Position numbers and translations under genes: made by a program
Shown here: in pieces, positions 51,518-60,636 of the stretch
Layout: the number at the start of each line of letters is the position of its first letter
Position numbering within the stretch: the stretch's first letter is position 1
Origin: Actinocatenispora rupis
Lineage (GTDB): Bacteria; Actinomycetota; Actinomycetes; Mycobacteriales; Micromonosporaceae
Reading direction: 5' to 3'
Assembly (NCBI RefSeq): GCF_016861975.1
Contig: NZ_BOMB01000019.1
Location: 62,001-126,000, forward strand
Length of the DNA: 64,000 bases
Notes under the pieces: generated by a model
What the model was told of the DNA's origin: nothing
The model's input: the letters and a program-made list of their open reading frames with translations, nothing else
Databases searched by the model: none

Positions 51518-52152
51518 CGGCCCGCCCGCTCGTCGATCCAGCCGGCGTCCAGCTCGGGATTGTCGTCGAAGACGACGAACTCCTCCTCGACCTCGACCAC
51601 GCCGAAACCCGCACCGCTCAGCGCGGCCAGCAGCGCGTCCAGCCGGCGGCGCGCCTCGGGCCGCCCCACCCCGCGGCAGCGCTGCGTCACGAACCGCTCG
51701 TGCCGGCCGTCGTCCCGCGCGCGCCGCGGGTTGCGCGACACGTGCGCCGCGTACGGCTCCGCCAGTGCACGTACCCGGGGCACGTCGGTGTCGGCGAGGG
51801 CGAGCTTCACGTGATGCTCGAAGTAGCAGCCCGGGGGCAGGGCCGCGGCGTCGGCGGCGGTCCGCGGCACGTCGGCGTTGCCCGGTGCCGCCTCGACCTT
51901 CAGCCGCGTCACCGCGAACCCGTCCGCCCGCAGCGACGCCACCATCTCCCGCGCCGCCGCCACCCGGTCGGCCAGCACGCCACGCCCGTGCGCGGTGAGC
52001 ATCGGCTGGTCCGGCCGCGCCCCGCGGTCCAACACGATCCGCGTGTACTTCACGCCCGCGGCGCGCGCCCACGCCCGTGCCCGCGTCTCGTCGGCGTCCG
52101 CGGCGAACCGCAACGTCAGGTGCGTCTCGAACGCTCCCGCGAATCCCGGCAC
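51514..52152 (-). CDS. Conserved hypothetical protein, partner of the nucleotidyltransferase (212 aa)
   Basis: A soluble protein with two similar halves: FETHLTLRFAADADETRARA followed by GVKYTRIVLDRG, and later YFEHHVKLALADTDVPRVRA followed by HVSRNPRRARDDGRHERFVT. Paired His-x-Thr/Lys-Leu strands recall 2H-phosphoesterase-like folds, but this is only a visual likeness. Near the end EEEFVVFDDNPELDAGWIDE is conserved in relatives I remember. Its stop overlaps the nucleotidyltransferase start, implying a functional pair. Confidence 0.7.
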   Translation of the reverse strand: MPGFAGAFETHLTLRFAADADETRARAWARAAGVKYTRIVLDRGARPDQPMLTAHGRGVLADRVAAAREMVASLRADGFAVTRLKVEAAPGNADVPRTAADAAALPPGCYFEHHVKLALADTDVPRVRALAEPYAAHVSRNPRRARDDGRHERFVTQRCRGVGRPEARRRLDALLAALSGAGFGVVEVEEEFVVFDDNPELDAGWIDERAGR

Positions 52153-52411
52153 CGTGCCCTCCCGTTCCCGATCCGGACGGCCGACACCCTAACCGCCACC
52201 TCCGACAGAACCACCCGGCCCGTATCAGCCCAGGCGCGCCGCCACCTGCCGGGAGGCGACGGAGCCCGGGCCGCCCGCCGCGGTCGGTACTCGCCCCAGC
52301 CGGTGGCGAGGGCGCCGAAGTGGCCGCGGCACACGGCGACGACTGACAGGGTGAGGTGATGCGGTGGGCTGGAGACCGGGCCACGTACGCGGCGGCCGAG
52401 GACGACGCGCC

Positions 52412-52768
52412 ATGACGTACGACCACGTCATGGACACCATCGGCGAGGCCGTCGACGCCGCCGGGGTCGCCGTCATCGTCGTCGGCGCGGTACTCGCGGC
52501 CGGCTCGGCCGCCGTCCGGCTCACCCGGCGCCGCACCGGCACGTACCACCGCTTCCGGCAGCAGCTCGGCCGTACCATCCTGCTCGGCCTGGAACTGCTG
52601 GTGGCCGGCGACATCGTCCGGACCGTCGCCACCCAGCCGACGCTGGCCAGCGTCGCCATCCTCGCCGTCATCGTGGTGATCCGTACCTTCCTGAGCTTCT
52701 CGCTGGAGGTGGAGCTGTCCGGCCGCTGGCCGTGGCAGAAGACCACCGCCCAGCCCCCGCCCGAGTGA
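52412..52768 (+). CDS. DUF1622 membrane protein (118 aa)
   Basis: A three-helix membrane protein. Start MTYDHVMDTIGEAVDAAGVA, helix at residues 15-35, then RLTRRRTGTYHRFRQQLGRT, helix LLGLELLVAGDIVRTVA, and the conserved LAVIVVIRTFLSFSLEVELS with Gly-Arg-Trp-Pro-Trp after it. These match DUF1622. The family is unnamed functionally but common near ion or stress transporters. ATG 52412 is preceded by GGCCGAGGACG; an upstream GTG is less likely. Confidence 0.85.
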   Translation: MTYDHVMDTIGEAVDAAGVAVIVVGAVLAAGSAAVRLTRRRTGTYHRFRQQLGRTILLGLELLVAGDIVRTVATQPTLASVAILAVIVVIRTFLSFSLEVELSGRWPWQKTTAQPPPE

Positions 52769-52938
52769 CCCCGTCCGGTTCCGGGGCGCCGGGAGACCGC
52801 CGAAGGCGACCAAACAGGCCCAGAACGCCGATGCGTTAACCCGGCTCAGGACCGCGGAAATCCTTCCCGGCGGGTGATGCCCGCGCGGCACGGCCGCGAC
52901 AGAATTCGGCCCGGTGAGCACCGTACGAGGCTGGCCGG

Positions 52939-54435
52939 GTGACCGCGATGGCAACGCAGCAGACCCATCCGAGCGTGGACGAGCGCAGGGCGCGGGGCGA
53001 GAAGGCGCGCGAGACGACGCCGCCGTCGAGCCATGCGGGGTGGTGTCCGGCGACGGACCGCCCGGATCCCGTCGAGCTGCTCGCGGAGCAGAACACCAGC
53101 CGCGAGCCCGACCTCGTACCGGTGCGACACGGCCGGATGATGGTCTCGCCGTTCACGTTCTACCGCGGTGCGGCGCGGATCATGGCCACCGACCTGAAGG
53201 ACACGCCGGTCGCCGGGCTCGACGCCCAGCTGTGCGGGGACGCCCACCTCTCGAACTTCGGCGTGTTCGCCTCGCCCGAACGCCGCCTGGTGTTCGACCT
53301 GAACGACTTCGACGAGACGCTGCCCGGCCCGTTCGAGTACGACGTGAAGCGGATGGCGGCCAGCTTCACGATCGCCGGCCGCAACAACGGGTTCTCGGCG
53401 GCGGACACCCGGGCGGTCACGACGGCCTCGGTGCGCGCGTACCGGGAGGCCATGGCCGAGTTCGCCGGCATGGGCACGATGGACATCTGGTACGCGCACA
53501 TGGACGAGGACACGATCAAGGACGCGATGCGCCGCACCGTGGCGGAGACGAAGAAGGCGGCGAAGGGGCCGAAGCAGAAGGGCGCCAAGCGGGAGGAGAA
53601 GGTCGCCAAGGACGCGCAACGGAAGGCGGTGAAGGCGGCCGAGAAGGCGCGCACCCGCGACAGCCTGCAGGCGCTGTCGAAGCTGGGCGAGATGGTCGAC
53701 GGCGCGTACCGGATCGTGAACCAGCCGCCGATCGTGGTCCCGGTACGCGAGTGGGCCACGACGTACCGGAGCGCGTTGGAGGGTCGCTACGGTGTGACGG
53801 CCGAGGAGGTCATGCCGGCGATCCGCGACCAGTTCCGGGCGTACCGGGCGACCCTCCAGCCCGACCGGCGGCACCTGCTGGAGCACTTCGAGATCGTGGA
53901 CGCGGCCCGCAAGGTGGTGGGCGTCGGCAGCGTCGGTACCCGCGCGTTCATCGTGCTGCTCCAGGGCCGCGACGCGCGAGACCCGCTGTTCCTGCAGATC
54001 AAGGAGGCCACCTCGTCGGTACTTGAGGGTCACCTGCCGCGGAGCCGGTACCGCAACCACGGCGAACGGGTGGTGCAGGGGCAGCGGCTGCTGCAGGCCA
54101 CCAGCGACATCTACCTGGGCTGGACCAAGGGCTTCGACGCGCGGCGCCACTTCTACTGGCGGCAGCTGCGCGACATGAAGGGTTCCATCGTGGTCGAGGG
54201 GATGAAGCCGCTCGGGCTGGAGTTCTTCGCGGGCATGTGCGGGTGGACGCTGGCCCGGGCGCACGCCCGGTCGGGCGACCCGGTCGCCATCGATGTCTGC
54301 CTCGGCGCGGACGAGGCGTTCGACGCGGCCGTGACCGACTTCGCCGAACGGTACGCGGACCAGAACGAGCGGGACTACCAGCAGTTCGTGGCCGCGGTAC
54401 GGTCCGGGCGCGTGGCGGCCGTCGAGGGCGTGTGA
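52939..54435 (+). CDS. DUF2252 family protein (498 aa)
   Basis: A kinase-fold-like DUF2252 protein. Landmarks are SHAGWCPATDRPDPVELLAE near residue 30, MVSPFTFYRGAARIMATDL near residue 68, QLCGDAHLSNFGVFASPERR near residue 95 and LVFDLNDFDETLPGPFEYDV directly after. The G-D-A-H-L-x-N-F and D-x-N-D-F-D motifs mimic the catalytic loop and metal site of aminoglycoside kinases, so phosphotransfer is plausible but unproven. A lysine-rich segment around residue 205 (KKAAKGPKQKGAKREEKVAK) is an insertion. The GTG at 52939 follows GAGG at suitable distance. Confidence 0.9.
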   Translation: MTAMATQQTHPSVDERRARGEKARETTPPSSHAGWCPATDRPDPVELLAEQNTSREPDLVPVRHGRMMVSPFTFYRGAARIMATDLKDTPVAGLDAQLCGDAHLSNFGVFASPERRLVFDLNDFDETLPGPFEYDVKRMAASFTIAGRNNGFSAADTRAVTTASVRAYREAMAEFAGMGTMDIWYAHMDEDTIKDAMRRTVAETKKAAKGPKQKGAKREEKVAKDAQRKAVKAAEKARTRDSLQALSKLGEMVDGAYRIVNQPPIVVPVREWATTYRSALEGRYGVTAEEVMPAIRDQFRAYRATLQPDRRHLLEHFEIVDAARKVVGVGSVGTRAFIVLLQGRDARDPLFLQIKEATSSVLEGHLPRSRYRNHGERVVQGQRLLQATSDIYLGWTKGFDARRHFYWRQLRDMKGSIVVEGMKPLGLEFFAGMCGWTLARAHARSGDPVAIDVCLGADEAFDAAVTDFAERYADQNERDYQQFVAAVRSGRVAAVEGV

Positions 54436-54718
54436 CGCACCGCCGCCCGACCGGATTGGTACGCGCGGTCCGGGATCGCCCGCGACGACCCGCCTCGGGC
54501 CGGACGCGGAGCACGCCCGACCAGCCCGGCACGTACCCGCAGCCGGTCGGTCCGGGCCGGTTCCCGCCCGGCCGTGCCGAACCGGGCACGCCGTGGGCGT
54601 CCGTGCCGTACGCGGCGGGTCCGGGCGGGCAGGTTCCGCCGAAGCCGCTCCGGAGGGTTGAGCCGCGCGTGCCCGGGTAGCCGCCCCGGAACGTTTCGGC
54701 GTCGTACGGAGGGCAACG

Positions 54719-56152
54719 ATGTCCAGCCACGGCACGGCCAGTCGGACCGTACTCACCGACCTCGACCAGCGTTCACCCACGTCGTTCTACTGGTCGCTGA
54801 CACTGCTCGCGACGATCGGCGGCTTCCTGTTCGGCTACGACACGGCGAACATCGGCTCGGCGCTCAACTTCATCCCGTACCAGATGAGCGGTTTCGTGCT
54901 CGGCTACCTGGTGGCGGGCACCTCGGTGGGCGCGGCGGTCGGTGCGATCCTGGCCGGGCCGCTGACCGACCGGTTCGGCCGCAAGTCGCTGCTGATCGTG
55001 GACGCCGGCATCTACGCCGTCGGCGCGCTGCTCGCCGCGTTCGCCGTCAACGTGGCGATCCTGATCGTGGCGCGCACCCTGATCGGCCTGGCGATCGGCG
55101 CCGACTCCGCGATCGCCACCGCCTACATCGCCGAGTACGCCCCGCGGCACCGGCGCGGGTCGCTCAGCCTGCTCCAGCAGTGGATGATCACCGTCGGCAT
55201 CCTCGTGTCGTACCTGATCGCGCTGGTGGTGCTGAAGGCGATGCCGGGCCAGGCGTACCACACGGACTGGCGGTTGATGTTCGGCCTCGGCGCGGTCCCG
55301 GCCGTGGTCGGCCTGGTACTGCGGGCGAAGATGCCGGAGTCGCCGCGCTGGCTGCTGCGCAACGGCCGGTACGACAAGGCCCGGGACGCGCTGGCGCTGC
55401 TGGGCGTGGACGCCACGGACGAGCAGATCCGCGACTCCGCCCGCACACTCGCCGAGCAGGAACGCGCCGCGGCCGGCAAGGGCCGCTTCGCCAACTGGGG
55501 CCCGGGCGTACGACGGGCGTTGTTCGTGGTCGTGGTGTTCTTCGTGTTCCAGCAGATCACCGGCATCAACGTGCCCCTGTACTACGGGCCGCACCTGCTG
55601 GCCCCGCTGTTCGCCGGCGGATCCGGCGACAAGGTCACCGCCGCGGTCTCGGCCGTCGAGGTCACCACGATCATGACGGCGGTCAACGTCGCCGCCACGT
55701 ACCTCGCGTTCCGGTACATCGACCGGATCGGACGGCGCCCCATCGCGATCGGCGGGTACATCGGGATGGTCGTCGCGATGCTGATCGCCGCGGGCGGCCT
55801 CGTCGCGCTCTCCGGTACCGCCCGGATCGTGGTCGTGATGGTCGGACTGTGCCTGTTCATCGCGTCGTTCGCGGTCGGTGTCGGCGGCACCGGATGGCTG
55901 CTGCAGGGCGAGGTCTTCCCGACCGCGGTACGCGGACGCGCCGCGTCGATCGGCGCCACCGCCGACTGGCTCGCCAACTTCGCCCTCGTCCTGGTGTTCC
56001 CGGCGTGGCTGGCGGGCATCGGCCTGGCCTGGGTACTCGTCTGCTTCGCCGCGCTGGCGGTGCTCGCGATCGTGTTCGTCGCGACGTGCGTACCGGAGAC
56101 CAAGGGCCTGTCGGTCGAGGAGATCATCCACAAGTTCGCCCGCCGCACCTGA
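54719..56152 (+). CDS. Sugar-porter MFS transporter (477 aa)
   Basis: A twelve-helix sugar porter. Signatures are FLFGYDTANIGSAL in helix 1, LTDRFGRKSLLIVDAG in loop 2-3, IAEYAPRHRRGSLSLLQQW after helix 4, VPAVVGLVLRAKMPESPRWLL before the central loop (PESPRWL) in two pieces, FFVFQQITGINVPLYYGPHL in helix 7, IDRIGRRPIAIGGY in loop 8-9, and VPETKGLSVEE at the C-terminus. It would import a hexose, pentose or polyol by proton symport. It stands alone; the gene is followed by a perfect terminator. Confidence 0.93.
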   Translation: MSSHGTASRTVLTDLDQRSPTSFYWSLTLLATIGGFLFGYDTANIGSALNFIPYQMSGFVLGYLVAGTSVGAAVGAILAGPLTDRFGRKSLLIVDAGIYAVGALLAAFAVNVAILIVARTLIGLAIGADSAIATAYIAEYAPRHRRGSLSLLQQWMITVGILVSYLIALVVLKAMPGQAYHTDWRLMFGLGAVPAVVGLVLRAKMPESPRWLLRNGRYDKARDALALLGVDATDEQIRDSARTLAEQERAAAGKGRFANWGPGVRRALFVVVVFFVFQQITGINVPLYYGPHLLAPLFAGGSGDKVTAAVSAVEVTTIMTAVNVAATYLAFRYIDRIGRRPIAIGGYIGMVVAMLIAAGGLVALSGTARIVVVMVGLCLFIASFAVGVGGTGWLLQGEVFPTAVRGRAASIGATADWLANFALVLVFPAWLAGIGLAWVLVCFAALAVLAIVFVATCVPETKGLSVEEIIHKFARRT

Positions 56153-56159
56153 ACGCGCG

Positions 56160-56191
56160 ACGGTCCGGTGCCGGCGTGGGCACCGGACCGT
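56160..56191 (+). terminator. Terminator of the sugar-porter gene
   Basis: A perfect 13-bp inverted repeat (arm ACGGTCCGGTGCC at 56160-56172 with 56179-56191) with a six-base loop begins seven bases after the stop codon. Confidence 0.85.
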
Positions 56192-56276
56192 TCGCGTACC
56201 GCGTCGGCTCGCGTGCTGGCCGACCGCGGCGAACTGCGCCACCAGCTCCCGGCAGAACGCCGCGTCGCCGCAGGGC

Positions 56277-57227
56277 TCAGGTCGTTGCCGCTGCGGGGAT
56301 CTCGGGCGTACGGGCCCGGGTCCGCCGGAGGTACGAGACGGTGGCGAGGGCGAGGGCGGTGCCGTACACGGCGAACGGGCCGACGCCGAGGAACGCCATC
56401 AGCAACGTGTCGGCGGACGTGGGCGCGTCGCCGCGGGGGACCGCGATCACCCCGGCGGCGCCGAGCGTGCAGTAGACGAGCCCACCGATCCCGTACGGGG
56501 CGAGCGTGGCGGCGCCGAGCAGCGCCGGGGTCAGCGGCAGCCAGCGCGGCACCCGCCGCCCGCGTACGACCGGCAGCCAGCGCGGCCAGACCGTGCCCCA
56601 GGGGCGTACCAGGGCGAACAGCAGGACGACGCCGAGGGCGGCGAGCAGCGCGGTGGGGTCCAGGCCCCACGACTCCAGGGTCAGGAACAGCGGCGAGGCG
56701 CCGTTGCGGCGGTAGCTGGCGAGCATCTGCGCGCCGGTCATCCCGGCGAACCGGCCGCCGAGCGCCCAGGTCGTCTTCATGACCGCGTACGGCACGAACG
56801 CCAGCGCCCCGACCACCGCGGCCACCTGCACCCGCCGCCCCGCCGCCGTCGGTACGGCCGGCGCTGCGTTGCGGGCGGGGCGCCGCCGGTGCCGGGACGC
56901 GAGTCGTACCAGGAGGATCGCGCCGGCGGCGCACAGCGCCTGCGCGAGCGCGGCGGGCCAGTCGTCCACCCGCTGCGCCACGACCAGCGTGATCACGTTC
57001 ATCAGCAGGCCGAACGCGGCGGCCGCGAGCAACCCGACGGTGGGGTACCGCAGGCGGGGGAGCGCGGTGGCGAGCGCGGCGAGGCCGGCGAGGGCGACGA
57101 GTACCCAGCCGAGGACGGCGGGTGCCCGGTGCGGCCCGTACACGAAGGTCGGGGTGCCGGTGAGGGCGGCGACCGCACCGTACGTGGCGGTCACGGCCGA
57201 CCACACCCACAGCGCCGGGCGCGTCAT
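56277..57227 (-). CDS. Polytopic membrane protein, paralogue of the upstream gene (316 aa)
   Basis: About eight hydrophobic segments. It starts MTRPALWVWSAVTATYGAV; characteristic motifs are VVGALAFVPYAVMKTTWALG near residue 140 and PWGTVWPRWLPVVRGRRVPR near residue 215, the latter nearly repeated in the gene upstream. Its ATG overlaps that gene's stop (ATGA). Both genes diverge from a two-component system and are its likely targets. Neither has an ABC-transporter motif. Function is unknown. Confidence 0.75.
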   Translation of the reverse strand: MTRPALWVWSAVTATYGAVAALTGTPTFVYGPHRAPAVLGWVLVALAGLAALATALPRLRYPTVGLLAAAAFGLLMNVITLVVAQRVDDWPAALAQALCAAGAILLVRLASRHRRRPARNAAPAVPTAAGRRVQVAAVVGALAFVPYAVMKTTWALGGRFAGMTGAQMLASYRRNGASPLFLTLESWGLDPTALLAALGVVLLFALVRPWGTVWPRWLPVVRGRRVPRWLPLTPALLGAATLAPYGIGGLVYCTLGAAGVIAVPRGDAPTSADTLLMAFLGVGPFAVYGTALALATVSYLRRTRARTPEIPAAATT

Positions 57228-57796
57228 GCGGTACGCCGGCGGTGGTGGTGCACGGCGAGCACGGCGACCAGCGGCCCCCACAAGGCCAGCGGCGCGTACG
57301 CCAGCCAGAACACGACCTGCTGCCAGCCGGCGAGTTCGAGGCCGGTGGCGCGGCCGTCGACGCCGAGCCCGAGCGCGTACATGACCAGCGCGTACGGGAA
57401 GACGAGCGCGCCGACGGCGCCGAGGCCCGCGGCGGTGACCACCAGCGGCACCGGCGTACGGCGGCCGCGCAGCAGCGGCACCCAGCGCGGCCACACCTCG
57501 CCCCAGCCCGCCACCAGCCCGACGGCCAGGAACGCCACCGCCTCGCTGACCACGCTGAGCGCCACGATGTACCACCACGGGCCGCCGCGCAGCACGCTCG
57601 GTCCGGGCCCGGTGCCGCCCGACACGTGCTGCACCATCGGCGCGTCGAACACGAAGCCGACGATGCGCCACACGCTCGACGGCAACGCCACCAGCGGCAC
57701 GGCGTACGCGCAGGCGACGGCCCACCGCGGCACCCCCGGTACGGGCGCGTGCGCGGCACGCCAGGCGTCGCGTACCCGGCTGAACTGACTGGTCAT
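57224..57796 (-). CDS. Polytopic membrane protein of a divergent two-gene unit (190 aa)
   Basis: Four to five hydrophobic segments. Start MTSQFSRVRDAWRAAHAPVP, with AGGGGA upstream; the motif GWGEVWPRWVPLLRGRRTPV near residue 95 matches one in the downstream gene, so the two share ancestry, this one being shorter. It is 119 bases from the divergently transcribed histidine kinase. Pairing of such membrane proteins with a kinase suggests a membrane-stress or antibiotic-sensing unit, which is inference. Confidence 0.72.
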   Translation of the reverse strand: MTSQFSRVRDAWRAAHAPVPGVPRWAVACAYAVPLVALPSSVWRIVGFVFDAPMVQHVSGGTGPGPSVLRGGPWWYIVALSVVSEAVAFLAVGLVAGWGEVWPRWVPLLRGRRTPVPLVVTAAGLGAVGALVFPYALVMYALGLGVDGRATGLELAGWQQVVFWLAYAPLALWGPLVAVLAVHHHRRRTA

Positions 57797-57915
57797 CCTC
57801 GGATCCCCTGGCTCGGCGGTACGGGTCGCACCCACCGTGCCGGGTGACCGGCCCCCGGCACCCGCCCCGCGTGGGCGAACCGCCTCCCCCGCGCGGGGGT
57901 TGCGAGAATGAGCCC

Positions 57916-59097
57916 ATGCGAGGTGGCGGGCACGGGATGCGGCGGCTGCTCACCCCGCCCGGGTACCGCCGCTGGGTGTTCCTGGCGCTGGGTGCCGCGC
58001 TGGCCGTGGCGTTCGCGATGGTCGCCGCGAGCATCCTCGTACCGGTGCGGTGGGGTGCGCTGTGGCCGCCGCTCGCCGTCCTCGTACCGCTGGCGGTCGT
58101 CGTACTGCCGCCGGTCGCCGTGTCGCTGCTGCCCCCGGTCCGTGTCGTCGAGGGCGCCGCGGTGCGCAGCCTGCTGCGCACGGACCTGCCGGAGCACCTG
58201 CCGCCGGCGCGCGACTGGGACACCCGCTGGCGCGCGTCGCTGTGGTTCCTGCTGCACGTGCTGGCCGGCGCGGCGGCGGGCGTGGCGCTGGTCGCCGGAC
58301 TGGGCTGGCTGATCACCGTCGGCCAGCTCGGCGTCTGGCCGGGTCGGCGGCTGCTGCCGGTGGCGGTCCTGGTCACCGTCCCCGCGTACGTCTACCTGGT
58401 GGCCGCGCTGGCGGCGCTGCTCGCCCGCTGCGCCCCGCCGCTGCTGGGTCCGTCCGCGGCCGAACGGCTGGTCGCCGCCGAGGCCCGCGCCCGCGCGCTC
58501 GCCGAACGTACCCGCCTGGCCCGCGACCTGCACGACTCGATCGGCCACGCGCTGACCGTCACCACCCTGCAGGCCGCCGCCGCGGGCCGGCTGCTCGACC
58601 ACGATCCGGCCTTCGTACGCCGGGCGCTGGCGGCGATCGAGGACACCGGACGCTCCGCGATGGCCGACCTCGACCACGCGCTGGGGCTGCTGCGCGACGA
58701 ACCCGGCACCGCCCCGCCCGTACCGATGCTGCGGGACGTCGCAGGGTTGGTGACGCACACCCGGGCCGCCGGGCTGCCCGTGACGCTGGAGACGAACGGC
58801 GACCCGGCGACCGTGCCCGCGGACGTGTCGCGCGAGGCGTACCGGATCGTGCAGGAGGGGCTGACGAACGCCGCCCGCCACGCCGGTACGGTGCCGGTGA
58901 CCGTGCGGTTGACCGTCACCGACGCGCGGCTGGTCGTGGAGGTGAGCAACCCGATGCCGGACCGTCCGGTACGTCGTTCGCGGCCCGGGCGCGGCCTCGC
59001 CGGCATGGCCGAACGCGTCGCCACCCTGCACGGCACCGTCCACTTCGGACCCACCGACGGCCGCTGGGTACTGAGCCTCGCGGTGCCGCTGCGGTGA
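57916..59097 (+). CDS. Two-component sensor histidine kinase (393 aa)
   Basis: A NarL-partner sensor. Residues 20-180 hold four to five membrane helices. The phospho-acceptor segment is RLARDLHDSIGHALTVTTLQ with His near residue 208; after it SAMADLDHALGLLRDEPG closes the dimer domain. The HATPase region has AYRIVQEGLTNAARHAGTVP (N box) and GRGLAGMAERVATLHGTV (G box). ATG 57916 is the likely start; the earlier open frame looks non-coding. Its stop overlaps the response regulator GTG. Confidence 0.93.
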   Translation: MRGGGHGMRRLLTPPGYRRWVFLALGAALAVAFAMVAASILVPVRWGALWPPLAVLVPLAVVVLPPVAVSLLPPVRVVEGAAVRSLLRTDLPEHLPPARDWDTRWRASLWFLLHVLAGAAAGVALVAGLGWLITVGQLGVWPGRRLLPVAVLVTVPAYVYLVAALAALLARCAPPLLGPSAAERLVAAEARARALAERTRLARDLHDSIGHALTVTTLQAAAAGRLLDHDPAFVRRALAAIEDTGRSAMADLDHALGLLRDEPGTAPPVPMLRDVAGLVTHTRAAGLPVTLETNGDPATVPADVSREAYRIVQEGLTNAARHAGTVPVTVRLTVTDARLVVEVSNPMPDRPVRRSRPGRGLAGMAERVATLHGTVHFGPTDGRWVLSLAVPLR

Positions 59098-59753
59098 GCG
59101 CCGTCCGCGTCCTCGTCGTCGACGACGACCCGCTCGTCCGGGCCGGGCTGACGGCGATCCTGTCCACCGAGCCGGACCTGACCGTGGTCGGCGAGGCCGG
59201 CGACGGCGCCGAGGTACTCCCGCTGGTTCGCCGCCTGCGCCCGGACGTCGTCCTGATGGATGTACGGATGCCCGCCATCGACGGCATCCAGGCCACCCGC
59301 TACCTGCTCGACCGCGTCGCCGAACCGCCCCGCGTCCTCGTCGTCACCACCTTCGACAACGACGACACCGTGTACGAGGCGCTGCGCGCCGGCGCGTCCG
59401 GCTTCCTGCTCAAACGGGCCCGGCCGGACGAGATCGCGCAGGCCGTCCGTACCGTCGCGCGCGGCGACTCGCTGCTGTACCCGACGGCCATCCGGCGGCT
59501 CGCCGCCCGCGCCCCGGACACCGGCACCGGGGACGCGCTGCGCTCGGCGCGCCTGACCGACCGCGAGGCCGAGGTTCTGCGGGCGCTGACCCGCGGCGGC
59601 AGCAACGCCGAGATTGCCGCCGACCTGCACGTCGGCGCCGAGACCGTCAAGGCGCACGTCGCCAGCCTGCTCGCCAAGCTCGGCGTACGGGACCGGACCC
59701 AGGCCGTGATCGCCGCGTACGAGTCCGGCTTCGTCCGCCCCGGCGCCGACTGA
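59094..59753 (+). CDS. NarL/FixJ-family response regulator (219 aa)
   Basis: Receiver domain VRVLVVDDDPLVRAGLTAIL with the phospho-Asp in DVVLMDVRMPAIDGIQ near residue 54 and the conserved Lys in GFLLKRARPDE. LuxR-type HTH from LTDREAEVLRALTRGGSNAE to VKAHVASLLAKLGVRDRTQA. GTG start overlaps the kinase stop (GTGA). It probably controls the two membrane proteins encoded divergently at 56277-57796. Confidence 0.93.
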   Translation: MSAVRVLVVDDDPLVRAGLTAILSTEPDLTVVGEAGDGAEVLPLVRRLRPDVVLMDVRMPAIDGIQATRYLLDRVAEPPRVLVVTTFDNDDTVYEALRAGASGFLLKRARPDEIAQAVRTVARGDSLLYPTAIRRLAARAPDTGTGDALRSARLTDREAEVLRALTRGGSNAEIAADLHVGAETVKAHVASLLAKLGVRDRTQAVIAAYESGFVRPGAD

Positions 59754-59913
59754 CGGGCGCGCCGGATCGCTTGCGGCGCAACGGTTCCACCCGCCGAGTA
59801 CGGCAGCTCGTCGGTCCGGTTCCGGGTGCACCGTGCCGCGGTGCTGTCGCCCGCTCCGCCTGCCGCCCGGTCGACGACGTGACGCGCCCGCGGGCCCGTA
59901 GGATCTGCGAACC

Positions 59914-60636
59914 ATGGGACTCGCGGATCTGCACCGGATCGATGTGGCGTACGAGAGTGACGGCGGCACCGCCCTGGTCATGGTGGCCGCGAGCTGGGAA
60001 CCGGAGGCGCTTCGGCTGGTGCAGTTGCAGGCGAAGACCGTGGCCATGCAGAGCTACGGTGCAGGTCGCGGTGAGCCGTTCCGCATCGAGCTGATGTACG
60101 CGGAGACGCCACCCGAGGCCGCGGTTTCCTACGTCACCGCGATGGGCGGCGTGGTGCGATCCGTCCAGGCGACGGCCAACCCTGGCGACGAAGCCGGCGG
60201 CACGACCCGTCCGGGCCGGTTCGCCTGCCCCGACGGCGTACTCGACCTGGACGCTCTCCAGGCGGCCAACGCTGCGGCGTTCGCCAGCGAGTACGGCCTG
60301 GACGGCAGCGTCGAGTCGCTGCACACCGTGGACGAGCTGATCCAGGCGCGGCGGGCCGAGGAGGGCTACGGCCCCGAGGACGAGGCACCCGACCTCGACG
60401 ACGGCAACCTCGTCGTACTCGCCGGCGCGTACTGCGGGGAGGTACTTCGCGGGATCCTGGGCGGGACCTGGCACCCGCCGGCGGTGCACGGCCGCGCCCT
60501 TCCCTCCGTACGTGTCGGGGACTCCGCGGTGACGGCGGGCGTCTGCGGGAAGGCAAGCAAGGCCCTGCGCAACGGGACCAGCGACTCGCTCCACCAGCTG
60601 GCACAGGTGGTCCTCCAGGTCGTTCGCGCCGGATAG
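59914..60636 (+). CDS. Conserved hypothetical protein (240 aa)
   Basis: A soluble protein with two parts. The first 90 residues (LHRIDVAYESDGGTALVMVA, IELMYAETPPEAAVSYVTAM) form a beta-rich module. The second half, DLDALQAANAAAFASEYGLD, HTVDELIQARRAEEGYGPED and VVLAGAYCGEVLRGILGGTW, resembles DUF3806-like or immunity-type proteins seen in actinomycetes. I cannot assign a family firmly. No partner toxin is adjacent. ATG 59914 has no strong ribosome-binding site. Confidence 0.6.
   Translation: MGLADLHRIDVAYESDGGTALVMVAASWEPEALRLVQLQAKTVAMQSYGAGRGEPFRIELMYAETPPEAAVSYVTAMGGVVRSVQATANPGDEAGGTTRPGRFACPDGVLDLDALQAANAAAFASEYGLDGSVESLHTVDELIQARRAEEGYGPEDEAPDLDDGNLVVLAGAYCGEVLRGILGGTWHPPAVHGRALPSVRVGDSAVTAGVCGKASKALRNGTSDSLHQLAQVVLQVVRAG

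Noticed and set aside
54436-54718. Proline/glycine-rich C-terminal peptide frame before the sugar porter
   Set aside because: It has no start of its own and lies out of frame with the DUF2252 gene; probably shadow sequence.
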